Below, piece after piece: positions 21,951-33,667 of a stretch of DNA of 64,000 bases. The translations under genes were made by a program, and so were the position numbers. Each line of letters starts with the position of its first letter. The first letter of the stretch is position 1. The DNA is from Ulva prolifera. Taxonomy: Eukaryota; Chlorophyta; Ulvophyceae; Ulvales; Ulvaceae. The stretch spans positions 7,603,361-7,667,360 of the forward strand of contig CM041200.1 in the NCBI GenBank assembly GCA_023078555.1, given 5' to 3'. The notes beneath the pieces were generated by a model. That model saw nothing but the letters and a program-made list of their open reading frames with translations, ran no database searches and was not told where the DNA came from.

Positions 21951-24900
21951 GGAAACTGCAGTGACCCAGACGCGGCGCAGCAGCTGCCGCCGCCGCAGCG
22001 GGGGGACGCACCGCTGCTGCCGCTGCGGCCCTTCCAGTGCCTCCTCCTGGTGCCAGACACCCTTTTTGGTGTTGAGCATAGCCGCCTATGGCTGGACAAC
22101 CTCTACCTCAGGCCCCACTGGCACCCTGGGGTCAGGGTGCTGCCATCCCTGCAACGGACTCCCTCGTATGTCAGTGTAGGTGGACGGGGGCCAAAATACG
22201 CGGTGCATCTCTCGCCGTCGAATTTCAAAGCCCCCAGATCATCGGAGCTGCATGTGTCTGCGGTGACCTTCCAGGGCGACGCCACACACAGCTTGCATGC
22301 TGTGTTGGCCGATGGAGGTGGATCAGAGACGACCGTGTTCCTGCGCGGTCCGTGCCCCCACTTCCTTGCTCTGCTCCTCCGCTCCTCCTCTGAACTCAAT
22401 CTGCACTCATAACCAGGTGGTTCTGAGTGCAATACACCAGCCTGCAGGCCACGGGGTGTACTAGCTGCAATTAACGCAACAAAGCTGAGCGTCAACGTCG
22501 GTAGAGATGCATACAGGCGCATTGGTAGCTCTGCAGATCTCTAGAGATCCGTGATCCTGCCTCAGATGCCAACAGTGCACCATAGTGGCTGCAATGCTGG
22601 TACAAACTTTTGCAGATTGCATCTTCACAGACTGGGGCGGCCGGGTGCCGCCAGTCGCAATGACCACATGGTCCAGCGCCAGCATCACGGACACCGTCTT
22701 CCGCAACATGTACCAGCGCGCGGAGCTCGTCGACGTCTCCTTCAACGGCCTTGTGCATTTCCACAATGTTACTCTCGCCGACACAGCAGTGCCTCCCCAC
22801 GGCCGCATCGTTTCGACGTCCATGAACGACTACCTGCCCTCGCCCACCACCGACAGCGTCGGCGTGTACTATAGCTCAGATGACGAGAACTATGATGTCA
22901 TCGTGAAGGAGGTGCGGCGCAGCGCCGGCGGCGTGTTCAAAGCGGACCATGTCATTGTGTCTGCGCATATGAGCGATTGCCTGTTTCAGCTCTTTGAGCT
23001 GGAGGATGACACACCGCATGCAGCCAGGGTGTCCCCCGGCTTCGGTGGCAAAGCGTGCGGCCGTCAGCGCGCGCATGCGCAACGAAACCGCGGCAGGTGC
23101 CATGAGATTCGCCGATGATTTGTATTACTATCCAGCAGACGTCGACTACACAGACAAGTTCGGCAGGGACCGTTGGGTTTTGAGTCACTACCTCGATTAC
23201 ATGCCTGACTATGAATTACTTATCACGCCGGATGCGGCGCCAGGAGGAGAACCCCTGCAAGGCGGTGCGGGCAGTACCCTCGCCGACGTTCCGCTCGCAC
23301 AGCATCCGGTGCCTGTCCGTGCAGTCTACAACGGGGTGCCGACTGCGGCCGTGCCCGTGTCGGACTACCTGACTGAAGAGAATCTTAGATTTGGCGGACT
23401 AGAGCTTTCGAGGGAGGTGTATCTATACTATGAGGATGCCTATGGGGAGCACCGGCCGGACATGGCTGAGCGGCTGAGTCACCTGCAGGAGGTCGACCCC
23501 TGGTTTGCGGGGCTCCAGCGAGTACGAGCCATCACCCACTTGCTGTTGTATGTCAGCTGCGGCCTGGACACAGTTGTGTGTTCAGGCCGCTACCCATCCG
23601 CGGCCTCAACTTCGATGACCGCTGTGTTTGTGTGCATTGCCGCATCAATTGTGCAGCCACGGCGCACGCCAGCGCATACAAACATCATGCATGTGGCTGC
23701 ATAGCTGCACAGCAACATCTGGTCAACGCGTGTGGGCAATTGCATGCACATGCTCGCAGCGAGACGGTACCGCAGTGTGCCGCACTGCGAACTCACACGC
23801 ATTGTGCACACGTGTACCGCCTCTGATCGGGTTGTCGTGGCTGCCAGTGGGGCACGTTTGCGCCCCGGCAGGCATGTCCACACAGGCCTAATCTGCACGT
23901 TCTGCACCGCATGCAGTTCCATGCTTGCGGGGGTGCAACGCGTGCGGCTGCAGGTTCTTCCAGACCAAGCACCTCCACCTCCAGAATGGCCCCCATTCAG
24001 CTTGCAGACAGAGCCACATACCTCAAAGGCAAGCACCCCACAGTCTGAGCAGCCCGTCTCCCGTGTTGTCGTGCTGAGCATCGCTGCCATGCTGTGCGCT
24101 GTGCTTTGCGCATTATTGGTTGTTTACGCAGACGTACAGCGACGTCGTGCTGAGCATCGCTGCCATGCTGTGCGCTGTGCTTTGCGCATTATTGGTTGTT
24201 TACGCAGCCGTACAGCGACGGAGACAATCCGCAGAGGCCGTCAAGGTTGCGGCGTACCGGCGGACAGAAGCGGCACTGCGCTGCGCTGTGTCACAGCAGC
24301 ACCTTCACCTTCCTGCAGGCCCCAAGGACCAGGGGTTGAGTAGCCTGCATGCCAGCCCCCGTGTTCCTCAGTCGTCGATGAACCCTGACTTTGAGTATGT
24401 GCTTCCAACCCAGCTCGCACTGCTCAAGGCCGGGCCTGGCCTTGATACCGAGCCGCTCACAGACGGCCATGGGGGTGCGCCCATCATGGGGATGACAGAC
24501 TGCGACAACACCCGTGGCACCCCCAGCAAACATGACAGCGCAGCCGCTGCGTCCGGCCGCAGTAGAAGGTCAAAGAGCGAGCAACGCGTGGCAGTCACTG
24601 ATGGCGGCAGCATCGGAGGCGACGTCTACTCAGCTTCCGTCTGTCGAAACCTGCGGATGGCGGCCATGTCCGCACCGGTGTATGGTGTGTCTGCAGATGT
24701 TGAGGGGCGGGTGGGGGAGGTACTGTCTCCAGATCCACGCATGCATGGATCAGATCTGGAGAGGGCGGGAAGCACAATTGTGCTCTCCCCGTTTGAGAGA
24801 CTCCCCCACAGCACAAAAGGACACCCCCTGTGCCATGCGCCTTCTCAGCGTAGAACCAACGTGGAGATGCATGAAACTTCCGTATGCGGAGGGGTGTGTC

Positions 24901-26078
24901 CCCTAGGACGCAGCGCATGTGGAGAATTCAGGCTGCAGCTGAGTGGCCAGGGGCAGACGACTGTCACGGTCATGCCTGGCGATGAAGTCGATTGTGTAAA
25001 GACCGCCCCTGTGGAGGGTACGGCCACTGCGCTGCCAGAGACTGTGCAGGCAGGGCAGCAGGTGCGGCGCCTGTGCCGGCAGCTGGACAGCTTCGGCGAA
25101 ACGGACAGGTTCCTGGGGCGCTTCGAGTTGCTGGGGTGGCAGCACCGGCGCCGTGGAGGTGCGCGGGCACGCCTGTAGTTCATGCCTACGTCGTGTCTTT
25201 GCAGTGTCCTGCTGCTTGAAACCGATAACCTTGCAGGGTCACGTGTTGATGTTTGCATGAGATGCATGCATTGCAGGTCAAGGGCTTGTGCAGTTTGCGG
25301 AGGACAAACATGGTTGCGACTTTGCGATCAAGTTCTTCCTGGACCGGGCCTCCTTCCTCACCGAGGCCGCCCTCTACGCCGCAGCCTTCCACCACCTCCG
25401 AGTCCACAGCACCGCCTCCCCTGATCATGAGGTCACAGCCCGTGTTTGTGTGGACTCCACAACATACCTCGGATCCCCATCCAAGACTGTTCTGATGGAG
25501 GAGGCTGTTGCACGGTTCCTGCCGCAGGTGGAGGCGGTGTGCGACGGCGCGGCGGGGGGCCTGGAGGACCCCCGTGGGCGGCCGCTGCCGCCATGTATTG
25601 TGATGGAGCGGGGGGTGAGCCTGAATGACTGTAGTGACCGGGCGCAGCCGAACCTCTTTACGGCGCTTGCGGTGTGTTTTTGCCTCGCGCTTGCATGTCC
25701 CAGCGCACTTCTACGCCACGCCCTTGCAGCCATCACCATGTGCTCGCACACGTGGGTCGGCCTTGAGGGACTGGCGGAGAAACACATGGCACCTTTACAG
25801 AATTTGTCACTCCAGTGTCTGGCAGTGCTGTGCGTGTCCACCCACATGGTGACTTTGATGTCTTTCTGCTCTGCTAGCGCTTGTGTTGTGAATTCAAAAG
25901 AGCCATGACATGCGTGACTTGTACAAGTCAACGTAGTTCATGCGGAGCTGATCAGCTCCGCTGTGCTGCATACGGTGACGTTTCAAGGTTCTTCACATCC
26001 AGCGATGATCAGTGCAGAGTCATCACACTGCTTCAGGTGCTGTCCAACATCTCGCTCCGCCTCGCGGACATGCATAAT

Positions 26079-26114
<36 letters not shown>

Positions 26115-27107
26115 GTCATGTGGCTGCCTCGCCAGAACCGCTGGACTGTCATTGACTTTGGCTGTATGGCTCGCATCGGCGAGGACGCGCCGCTGAGCTT
26201 CACGCTCACATACGCTGCGCCGGAGGTTGCAGCGGCCCTGCAGCAGCAGCGGCGCAGCATCGAGTCGACTCCGGCACTTGATGCCTGGTCGCTGGGGGTG
26301 ATGGCGTATGAACTGCTCACTGGCGCCCCAGCCTTTGACCTCATTGCTGGCGGCTCTGCCAAGGTGTGCTGCAGTTGCTTCCTGATTGCAGAGAGGCAAA
26401 TGCTGTTTCAGAGAAGATGGCAACTTGCTCTTACATATCGATGCCAGCATCGCCAACACATCGCTTGAATCCGCAGTGGTGGCCACCTGGACTGCATGTC
26501 GTACTTCTACTAGATAGTACCAGCTGTGAGCACTTGGCCGGTCGGCATTGCCTGCCAGTGGGCTTGAAGCTGTCTTACGTCTTCCGGAGATTAAGATATA
26601 AAATTCTCCTCAGCTGTACTACTATAGTATACAGCGCTAGCTCAGCCACTGCTGCGAGTGAGGCTGCCACTCGAGCAGGACAGTATATGCAGCCCATCCT
26701 CATCTTCAACTTTCTACCCTCCTGGGTCTGCGCTTTTGGCTGCTCAGGAATTCTGTAGGCTTAAATCGCCTCAACAAGGTTCAGCCACATTCCACCCTGT
26801 GACAGGTGCATGCAGAGCCGCTCACGAAGCGCCCTGCTTCTCATCATGGAATCTGCTGATCACCTGCCTTGAGTCATTTGGGCGCTGCTTGAGTTGGCAG
26901 AGGCTGCAGGTGATTGAGATGCTGGTGGCGCTATAACCACTGCCGTGGGAAGTCGAGCTCAACACGGACGTGCGGCGGAAGCTCGGGCCACTGCGGCGGC
27001 CGGTGCTGCAGCTGCTGCAGCGCGAGCCAGCTTGCCGAGGCTCACCACGCTCCTTCCACGCTGCCTGCACGACCATTTTCAACAGCCGGACCACTATCGA
27101 GTGCTGA
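21951..27107 (+). pseudogene. RK3: receptor-like kinase pseudogene lacking exon A
   Basis: Exons: B 21951-22347, C 22616-23521, D 23954-25158, E 25277-25671, F 26037-26363, G 26910-27107. Exon A is absent because the locus starts within an A-B intron at the duplication edge. Exon C has a +1 shift near 23015. Exon D contains a 76-bp tandem duplication of the membrane-helix coding sequence (24068-24143 and 24144-24219), which shifts the frame. Exon G has TAA at 26934-26936 where RK5 has CAA, removing the last 57 residues. The kinase core itself is well preserved: FAIKFF, TEAALY, CIVMERG, HRDLKPAN, DFG, AAPE and DAWSLG. RK3 and RK5 share the first two lesions, so these predate the duplication; the stop codon is specific to RK3. 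Confidence 0.75.
24068..24219 (+). repeat. 76-bp tandem duplication of the membrane-helix coding sequence in RK3
   Basis: Two head-to-tail copies (24068-24143 and 24144-24219) differ at one base (GCAGAC against GCAGCC). Each encodes VVLSIAAMLCAVLCALLVVY. Because 76 is not a multiple of three, reading through both changes frame. RK5 carries the same duplication. Confidence 0.9.
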
Positions 27108-27168
27108 ATGCTAGTAGCGTAGCACAGCTCGCCCGCGACAGCGCTGGAGCCCCTCCGCCTCTGGGCGC

Positions 27169-27402
27169 ATGGCGATCAGCTGGGACATCATGTTCAGATT
27201 CAAAATGGCCATGGCCCAGGCCGGGGGGCAGAGGACGCCGTCAAGGTCCCGAGATGACGCTGCGAGGGGCTGGCCGGGACGATGGACGGTGGCGACACCG
27301 AGCAGCGACCCCGAAAGGATTGGCGAGCGGGTGGTGTCAGCGCTTCTGCGCCATTTCAACGATACTATAGGAGGGTCCTGTGTGCTGTGCACTCCGCGAT
27401 GA
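27169..27402 (+). other. Small conserved reading frame downstream of RK3
   Basis: A 77-codon frame starts at ATG 27169, 61 nt after the RK3 stop. Shared segments with the frame after RK1 include QRTPS, DDAA, PSSDP, RVVSALL and VLCTP at the end. In RK5 the same frame (62634-62804) ends early because TCA has become TAA. No known domain is recognised. Confidence 0.35.
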
Positions 27403-28372
27403 GGGTCTGACTTTTCAGCCAGATGGGAATTTCAAGCCACCCCTCACCCATCTGCAGGGCCACGGCCACGCTGCGGCGTTCGCGTGCTCCCCTTCCGCGC
27501 CCCACCCCGACCTCTCACGGCAACTAGAACCCCTCGAAGGCCGTGGCCGCTGCACCACACGCCGGCGGATATCAGGCCTTGCAGCTGCTGACAGCACCCT
27601 GTGTCGGTCACAGCACACGAGGAGCCCAACCACATGTGATGCTGTGCTGCAAGTCAAAACGGGGCGGGGAGGGATGCGGGGGGCTCTGCACAGACCCGCT
27701 GACCGCTGAGCGGGGAGCTCCTCGAGGGGTCTTCGGGCGGGGCTGTGTGTGGTGGTGTGCACGAATTTTCCGGCGCGTGGGTGTCTGCGCTTGCGGTGCG
27801 GAGTTCTCCTGGGTGGCGCCTGGTAGATTTGAGTGGCTGTGGTGGCATACTGTGATTCTGTGGTGGGTGGCAGATGCGATGTGGCATGGCTGTGCACTTG
27901 CGCGGCACCACCGAAGCTCCGCTGCCGTCCCCGAGGGCCTGCAGTACACAGACACCCGTATTGAGTCGGCGGCCGTGTGTGTGGTACCGACACCGACACC
28001 GATGTCGGTGTTGTACATGTTCGGGGCCTACGCGATTCTTGAGGCCCGGGTCGATGTTCACTTGCGGTGCGGCTGTGCTGCTGCAGCTGTGCTACATGTT
28101 TGACATGTACAAGGCTGTGCTACTGCTGCGCTGCGTGTGTCGGGAGGTCAAAGGCGAGGAGGCAGGTGCCACCGCGGAATTCGTTTCAACACCCGGCTGC
28201 TCGAAAACAAGTAGCACTCAGCCTGCACAACACATGTGCACCCAAGCCACAGCCAGCACCCTCTTGAAAGGGGCGTCCAGCCACGGAGCTACAGCTCCAG
28301 CACCGAGCAAACCAAAACGCCCCCAACATGGTTGGTGTTGTGCAGGCCTGAGTACCCACAAAGCGCGTTTCA

Positions 28373-29700
28373 CTTGAGCTGTATGCTCGCCTGCAGTGCT
28401 ACCTATCATAGTTTGAACTTGTGATTGACATTGGTGCGGCAGTTGCTCGCATGGGCAGGTCCTTATGACAGTGTCTCTGGTGTTTCGTGGTCTGATGTAG
28501 CAATTGTCATTGTTGTCGGTGTTGATGGTGTTTGTGGTAATGCTGGGTTGACGGGTGTTGCAATTCGCCCGTCCCCTCTCGCTGAGTTGGCTCGTGTCGT
28601 TGCATTCTGTGGCGCAAGTCAGAGTTTGCGGCAGCATGTTGCTTGGATGCCTCTTTCGGTCCTGGATATCGCATTTGTCAATGTCCAAATAGATACGGCT
28701 ATGTAATCGTGCATACATACATACGTTGCGAGCCACAATATCGTTAAAGAACAATGGCGCGAGATCGGGTCCCACGCATGTGTGGCATCCACGCGCATCC
28801 CGCACACAGCGCCGTTCGTCCGCGCGCGGCTCGCGGCCGCTTCGAGTCAGATCCACGCTGGCCCGCCATATCCGCCCCCTCCTCCGCCCCAGCCCGCCTC
28901 CCAGATCGCAAGCCCTTCGCGCGGGGCGACCTTGCCCGCGGAGCCGATGCCTGCAGCCCCGCCGCCGCCGCCGGCCGCGCGTGCGGACGCGGCGCCGGCA
29001 CCTACGACTGATCCGGCCGCCGCCGCCGATGCTGGACACAGCGTCCAGATGGGGCGCCACGCGCCAGACGCAGCGCAGGCTGCGGCCCTGGCTGCGGCAG
29101 CGGCGCCGCGGGTGGCCAGGGTGCGGCGGGGCCTGGGAGCAGCCCGCTGCCGCGCAGGCGACGGCGCTGGAGCGGGTGTTCAGGGCGGTGGCCCAGGAGA
29201 AACTGGGGGACATCATGTTTATGCGGCCGGGTAACGCTTTGTGCATTGGGGATGTGTCGGTTGTGAACCCCTGTGCTGATACCTATTGCGGCCGAGCGGC
29301 CCGGGAGGACGGGGGTGCTGCGGGGACGCGGGACGTGCAGAAACGCACTGCTTATCGTTCGTACGACCCTGATGCGTATAGTTTTGTGCCGTTGTCGCAT
29401 GAGACGCATGGTCGCTTGGGACAGCCTGCCATGAATCACTTGAATCGGCTGGCAGAGGTTTCGTCTCGGTGTGGTAAGGTGAACCGTGCTTTGTTTGTGA
29501 CGAATGCTCTGCGCCGGTTGAGTGTGGTATTGTGCAAGGGGAATGCTCTTCAAGTTGTGCTCCGTGCAGGGCTTCAGTTTTTGGCTGGCATCACCGGCCG
29601 GGGCTGTGGTACGTGCTCGCGGTGGCACCTTTGACCCGCAGTACTTGAGCTGTATGCTTGCCTGCATTGCTATAGGTATACCTGAACTCGTGATTAACAT
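28373..29700 (+). mobile_element. Retroelement remnant flanked by roughly 60-bp imperfect direct repeats
   Basis: About 60 bp at 28373-28431 (ACTTGAGCTGTATGC...GATTGACATT) recurs at 29642-29700 with roughly 80% identity. The 1.2 kb between contains a LINE endonuclease-domain remnant. The first repeat belongs to the RK 3' flank, since a diverged form follows RK4 near 42265. The insert is therefore secondary and may have duplicated an unusually long target. The same insert begins at 63901 in the RK5 flank, so it predates the segmental duplication. Confidence 0.5.
28726..29634 (+). pseudogene. LINE ORF remnant: Ala/Pro-rich linker and restriction-like endonuclease module
   Basis: The 3' part of the frame (about 29190-29634) contains IGDVSVVNP, a run of basic residues, FVPLSHETHGRLG and a VLCKGNALQ segment. 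These align with the C-terminal modules at 4173-4700 and 29893-30190. Upstream sequence (28782-29180) encodes an Ala/Pro-rich linker in a different frame, so a frameshift near 29150 is likely. No polymerase motifs are present. Confidence 0.6.
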
Positions 29701-29796
29701 TACAGCAGTTTCCCTGGAAACGTCTTGCTTAAACTTCACAGGCACTGCAGTCGTCGGTTCCTTGATGACTGCGGCAAAGCACTAGAATAGGCCGGT

Positions 29797-29820
29797 CCTA
29801 CTAGGACAAGTCCTAGTAGG
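29797..29820. repeat. Perfect hairpin, 11-bp stem
   Basis: CCTACTAGGAC and its exact complement GTCCTAGTAGG are separated by AA. It lies between the two LINE remnants; no function can be assigned. Confidence 0.65.
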
Positions 29821-29888
29821 CCTCAACTGCCGGCAAACGTTTCGCGTCTGTGACATTGGTGGACGCATTGACTGACACACACCGGCAG

Positions 29889-31071
29889 ATTGATTGGCGA
29901 CGTGTGCGTGTCTCACCCGCTGGCCGGCTCCAATGTCCGCTCCGCGGCGACCTGTGACGGCACTGCCACGGCGAAGTCCGACCAGCGCAAGCGCGAGAAA
30001 TCTGGCCGGGCGGGCTCTGGCGCGTTCACCCTGGTGCCGCTCTCTCATGAGACGTACGGGAGGGTCGGCCTGGCCGCGTTCGCCTCCCTGAACCGGCTTG
30101 CTGACGTTTCTGCAGCTTCGGGCGCAGCCTCTCGGTGGCTGCTCTTGGAGAATGCGATGCGCGACCTGTCCACGACGCTGCGCCGCGCGGCATGTGGGTG
30201 GGGGTGGGGGTGGGTGTGCTTGTGGGGTGGGCGGCTTGTGTGTGTGTTACAACGGAAAAAGCCGGAGGGGCCGGTAGCACCGCCAGGACCAAAAGGGAGA
30301 GCACGAGAAACGCAATGCGCACGTGGCAGGAGAGCAACAGCCCACACCAAGGCACAACAAGCACCCACATACCCCCACACTCCTACACACTACCACACGA
30401 ATCAACCCCCACATGCACCTCCACACGCACCCACCCCCAAACGCACCGACACACTGACACTCGACCCATGCACCCATGCACCCGCACGCGGCCCAGACCC
30501 AACCCCCAACACACACACCCACACGCCAATACGCTACACGACCCCGCCGCCCGCGCGGCAGCGGCAGCCCCATGCAGCGGCCCGGCCGGCGCCTGCCCCA
30601 CACGGAAGCCGCCGGGGGCCCCCAGGACCCCCGTCCCAATGCCCGACCAGGCTAGCCCCGAGCGCCGGAACAACACACACGGGGGCGCCCCCATCCGCCC
30701 ACCCACCCGGAACGGAGCACGCCCGAGGCGCGCTGTGTTCGGGGGCTGGGGCACACGGCAGAGGCAGCACACGCCGCCTATCAGTGCGTCCGAGCCTCGG
30801 ACGGCGCCCCCGGCCCGCGAGAGAGCGGCGAGGACGCCGCTCAGGCCGGAGGAAGTGGTGGCGGCTTGTGTGTGTTTGGGGATGTGTGTGGTTGTGTGGG
30901 TGTGTCGCTGTGTGGCTGTGGCCGGTGCGGGTGCTGCCGTTGCGTGGGTGTGTTGGTGTGTGCTGCGTGTGGCTCGTTGGATGTGGCTCGGGCGACGATC
31001 GTTGCGTGGTGTGAGTTCCTATGGTTATTGCTCGCGGTGCTACCTGCCTTGCTTGCTTTGTCCTTGTAACA
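29889..31071 (+). mobile_element. LINE family A, 5'-truncated copy with coding tail, interrupted
   Basis: The copy begins after CACACACCGGCAG (29876-29888) and ends at TTGTAACA (31071). The same 13 bases follow the 3' end but are now split by the hAT element at 31077-32182. It holds about 100 codons of the LINE C-terminal endonuclease module (29893-30190: IGDVCV, FTLVPLSHETYGR, FASLNRLADV) and then a GTG-rich 3' UTR. A minus-strand LINE A tail (30245-30859) is inserted in that UTR. Confidence 0.75.
30245..30859 (-). mobile_element. LINE family A 3' UTR copy nested in another LINE A copy
   Basis: The minus-strand 3' end is at 30245 (TGTTACAACGG on +). Direct repeats GGCGGCTTGTGTGTG at 30230-30244 and 30860-30874 form a 15-bp target-site duplication. 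The insert closely matches the 3' UTR at 3564-4165. The host LINE 3' UTR continues on both sides. Confidence 0.8.
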
Positions 31072-31076
31072 CACAC

Positions 31077-32182
31077 CTGGGTTGGGTCATCGGGCCCGAT
31101 GGGGAACATTTCCCGATTTATCGGGCCCGATTTGAAAAATCCCGATTAATCCCCCGATCTGGTTGGCTGCGAGCTAAAATTAACTCCGATGACAGTTTTA
31201 AAGGTGTTATATGATAGATAATCATGTTTGCGGATTGTGGCAAGTTTCCGTGTTGCCAAATTCGTTCTGTGGACAATTTTATATAAATTTATGGCTACCA
31301 AAGCTTACAATGAACCGGTACACAAGCACAGGCGCTCAGCGCCGCAGCATTTCGCAAGATTGGAAGGCGCATTTTAATCCGGTAGAGCGTGTGAGCGCAG
31401 ACATCTCGAAGTATCGCGTCGTGTGTAAGTGGTCTCGTCAACGAGCTGGCACGGATGAGTGCAAGGCTCACTTGGCTGGCGAGCAACCGAAAAAAGCAAA
31501 GTTCTGTCCAAAAGTACCGCTAGATGTCAGGGCAAGCTTTCAAAATGGATGTATTGGACCAGAGCGGCAGTTGTAGCAAGCGCCTGTGTCATCAGCCTTC
31601 CACAAGGCTTCACATGATCAAGCAAGGGCAGCAATTGGTAGATGTTTGTTTCCCTCTGGAGTCTCTTTTAGTTCAATTGACAATCCAGAATTTCAAGATG
31701 CCATTGCAAGTGTGATCAGAGCTGGACCCGGATTCCGTATACCAACTCGAAAGACAATCAGCACCAAAATTCTGGACCAAACATACATGGATATCAGGAA
31801 GCAATCAATTGGCTTGGTTTCCTCTGGACTGCATTGTGGAGTGTCAACATGCTCAGATGTATGGGCAGACACGAACAGCCACAAATCAACTACATGATGC
31901 ATCTGCATGACTGTCAATGGCCAGGTTTTCATGTCTGCAACGGATGCTTCAAAGCAATACATCATGAATGCAATATTGTCATTGCTGCATTGTATTGAAG
32001 CATCGTGGTCCGGTTTGTATGTTTCCTGTGGTATTCTGCTGCTTCATAACACTCATATGCACCAAGCTGGCCACATCCCCAAAAAATCGATTTTCTTATC
32101 CGGATATGTCCAAAAAATCCCGATTTATCGGGCCCGATTTGCAAAATCCCGACATCGGGAGATCGGGGGCGACCCAACCCAG
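31077..32182 (+). mobile_element. hAT-type DNA transposon, degenerate
   Basis: Terminal inverted repeats start CTGGGTTGGGTC (31077) and end GACCCAACCCAG (32182). Each terminus continues inward with copies of TCGGGCCCGAT and AAATCCCGAT-type blocks. The flanks are ACACACAC at 31069-31076 and 32183-32190, the 8-bp duplication expected for hAT elements. The interior carries broken transposase coding sequence. The insertion lies exactly inside the target-site duplication of the LINE ending at 31071. Confidence 0.85.
31310..32095 (+). pseudogene. hAT transposase remnant (DUF659-like)
   Basis: Pieces in several frames follow the order of the DUF659 region of hAT transposases. A segment at 31586-31897 contains FSSIDNPEFQDA, a GPGFRIPTRKTISTKILD stretch and a C-SDVWAD motif like the family TDGWTD. 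The next frame (31907-32095) has NGQVFMSATDASKQY, matching the usual S-DAS segment. Frameshifts and stops separate them, and the C-terminal dimerisation domain is absent. The element cannot make an active transposase. Confidence 0.65.
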
Positions 32183-32190
32183 ACACACAC

Positions 32191-33656
32191 CGGCAGGAGG
32201 TTGCAAGTTAGCAATGGATCCGAGGTGTGCAGAGCTCTAGTCTGCTGCGAAGTGGCAATGCTGATGCCTTGAGGCGCCTGTGCACAGCCCTGCAGCAGAT
32301 AGAGCAGATTATTCATTGCAAGCTCGCAAGTCACGTACACGCCACACCAGCAACACAGGAGACTGAAGATTGACGAGGGCTGTAGTATACGAATTCTCTT
32401 TTATGCTACCTCCAGGAACTGCTAGCAGCTTCCCCCAGACAACGTCCAGTACAGCACACTTCTCTCACATTGTGACAGTCAGTCAGTCTTGACAGCCACG
32501 AAGCTGCGGCGCGGGAACGTGCACACAGACAGCCCGACCGATGTGAACAGAGTGTTACAAGGCTACATCTTCAGCGCAAGAGGTCGTCGCGGTGGCGCCG
32601 GCGTAGCCAACAGCTGCAGACTGGACCTTCGCGGACATTGCAGCTCTGGTGCGATTTCTCCGGATCCTGCGCTGCGTCCTTTTCCCCACCGCTACTAACA
32701 CGGACAACACAGCCTCATGTATTCTTTATGTCACGAAGAAGTCGTCTACAGCCGCTCCAGGTGAGCTCGCGTCTGCACAACGCAAGCCCCGGGGCCGGCC
32801 CCGGAATAGATTCAGTGCGGAGGCTGTGTCATTCGACGATGCTTCGCGAGGAATACTGTCATCGCTTCGCACCGGTCGACTCTATTGTCACGATGCTAAA
32901 TTATGATGATTCTAGGCCTGTCCAGTCTTCTGTGATCGATTGAAAGCGGGGGTGCAACACCATCGAGTCACCATCGACATCGCAGCTGGAAGTGCTGCAC
33001 TTGGCGACGCCGGCATGCTTGAAAACAACAGTCAGCGTCTGCACTTGAATTTTTTGCGTCTGGAAAGGATGTTTTTGACCTGTGGTCCTGAGACCTAGGT
33101 TCCCCGACACGTACTGTCCCGAGCTCTGCCGATATCTGACCCGCGGAAGCTCGCATCGCAGTCTTTACAGAAGAAATTTGATACCGTCGTCACATATTCA
33201 TTGCCAGCTGCATACCTGTTCCGGCACTTCCTGATCAATGCATCCTTCCAGTCCAACCCATCTCATATCTCAGAGATACACAGTTGCTCGCACAAAGCCA
33301 AAAAACCAGCAGCTGCCATTCTAGCTCTTGTATGCGCGTCGTTGGGGTGTCAGCAGTTGCGATTTCATGATGTGTGCTGGCTCCCTTACGTATCAACGTA
33401 TCAAACGGAGCATTGATCAGCTTCACAGCCACCCTACGTAGTACATACAGCTCGCATGTACATACAGCTCGCCATAATCCCCCTTTCATGATGCAATAAA
33501 ACCGACAATCCAATAAATATTCAACCATGACCTCATGGACCTGCAGTCATGTCACAATTTGTCGATTGGCACTGAAGTGTCTTGCCTTAAGGCAATTGCA
33601 GTGGAATCCGGTTGAGTCATTGAGATCAAAACCAGCTGCACATGTGAAGGCCGGGC
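32191..33656. other. Intergenic region with no recognisable gene
   Basis: The open frames are short and lack motifs. A TGTTACAAGG at about 32553 may be the start of another LINE A tail on the minus strand, but I could not find its duplication. Confidence 0.4.
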
Positions 33657-33667
33657 CTGTCGAGATG

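Larger units (their letters stand above)
21674..28530 (+). repeat. Segmental duplication, copy 1 (partner 45173 to beyond 64000)
   Basis: From GAGGATGG at 21674 the sequence matches 45173-49082 and then 61003-64000 almost base for base. The offset is 23,499 bp at the left edge and shifts by 17 and 6 bp at small indels. The partner is interrupted only by the 49083-61002 transposon. The match still holds at the window end (28530 against 64000), so the right edge is not seen. The left edge is natural intron in copy 2 but an abrupt junction with RK2 exon D in copy 1. Confidence 0.9.

Noticed and set aside
28067-28377. Cys-rich short frames in the RK3 3' flank
   Set aside because: The equivalent region after RK5 and RK4 does not keep the frames, and composition follows the local TGC/TGT bias.
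30247-31071. An 825-bp MITE with terminal inverted repeats (TGTTACAA...TTGTAACA)
   Set aside because: The two ends are the 3' ends of two LINE A copies in opposite orientation. A 15-bp duplication inside shows one is nested in the other.
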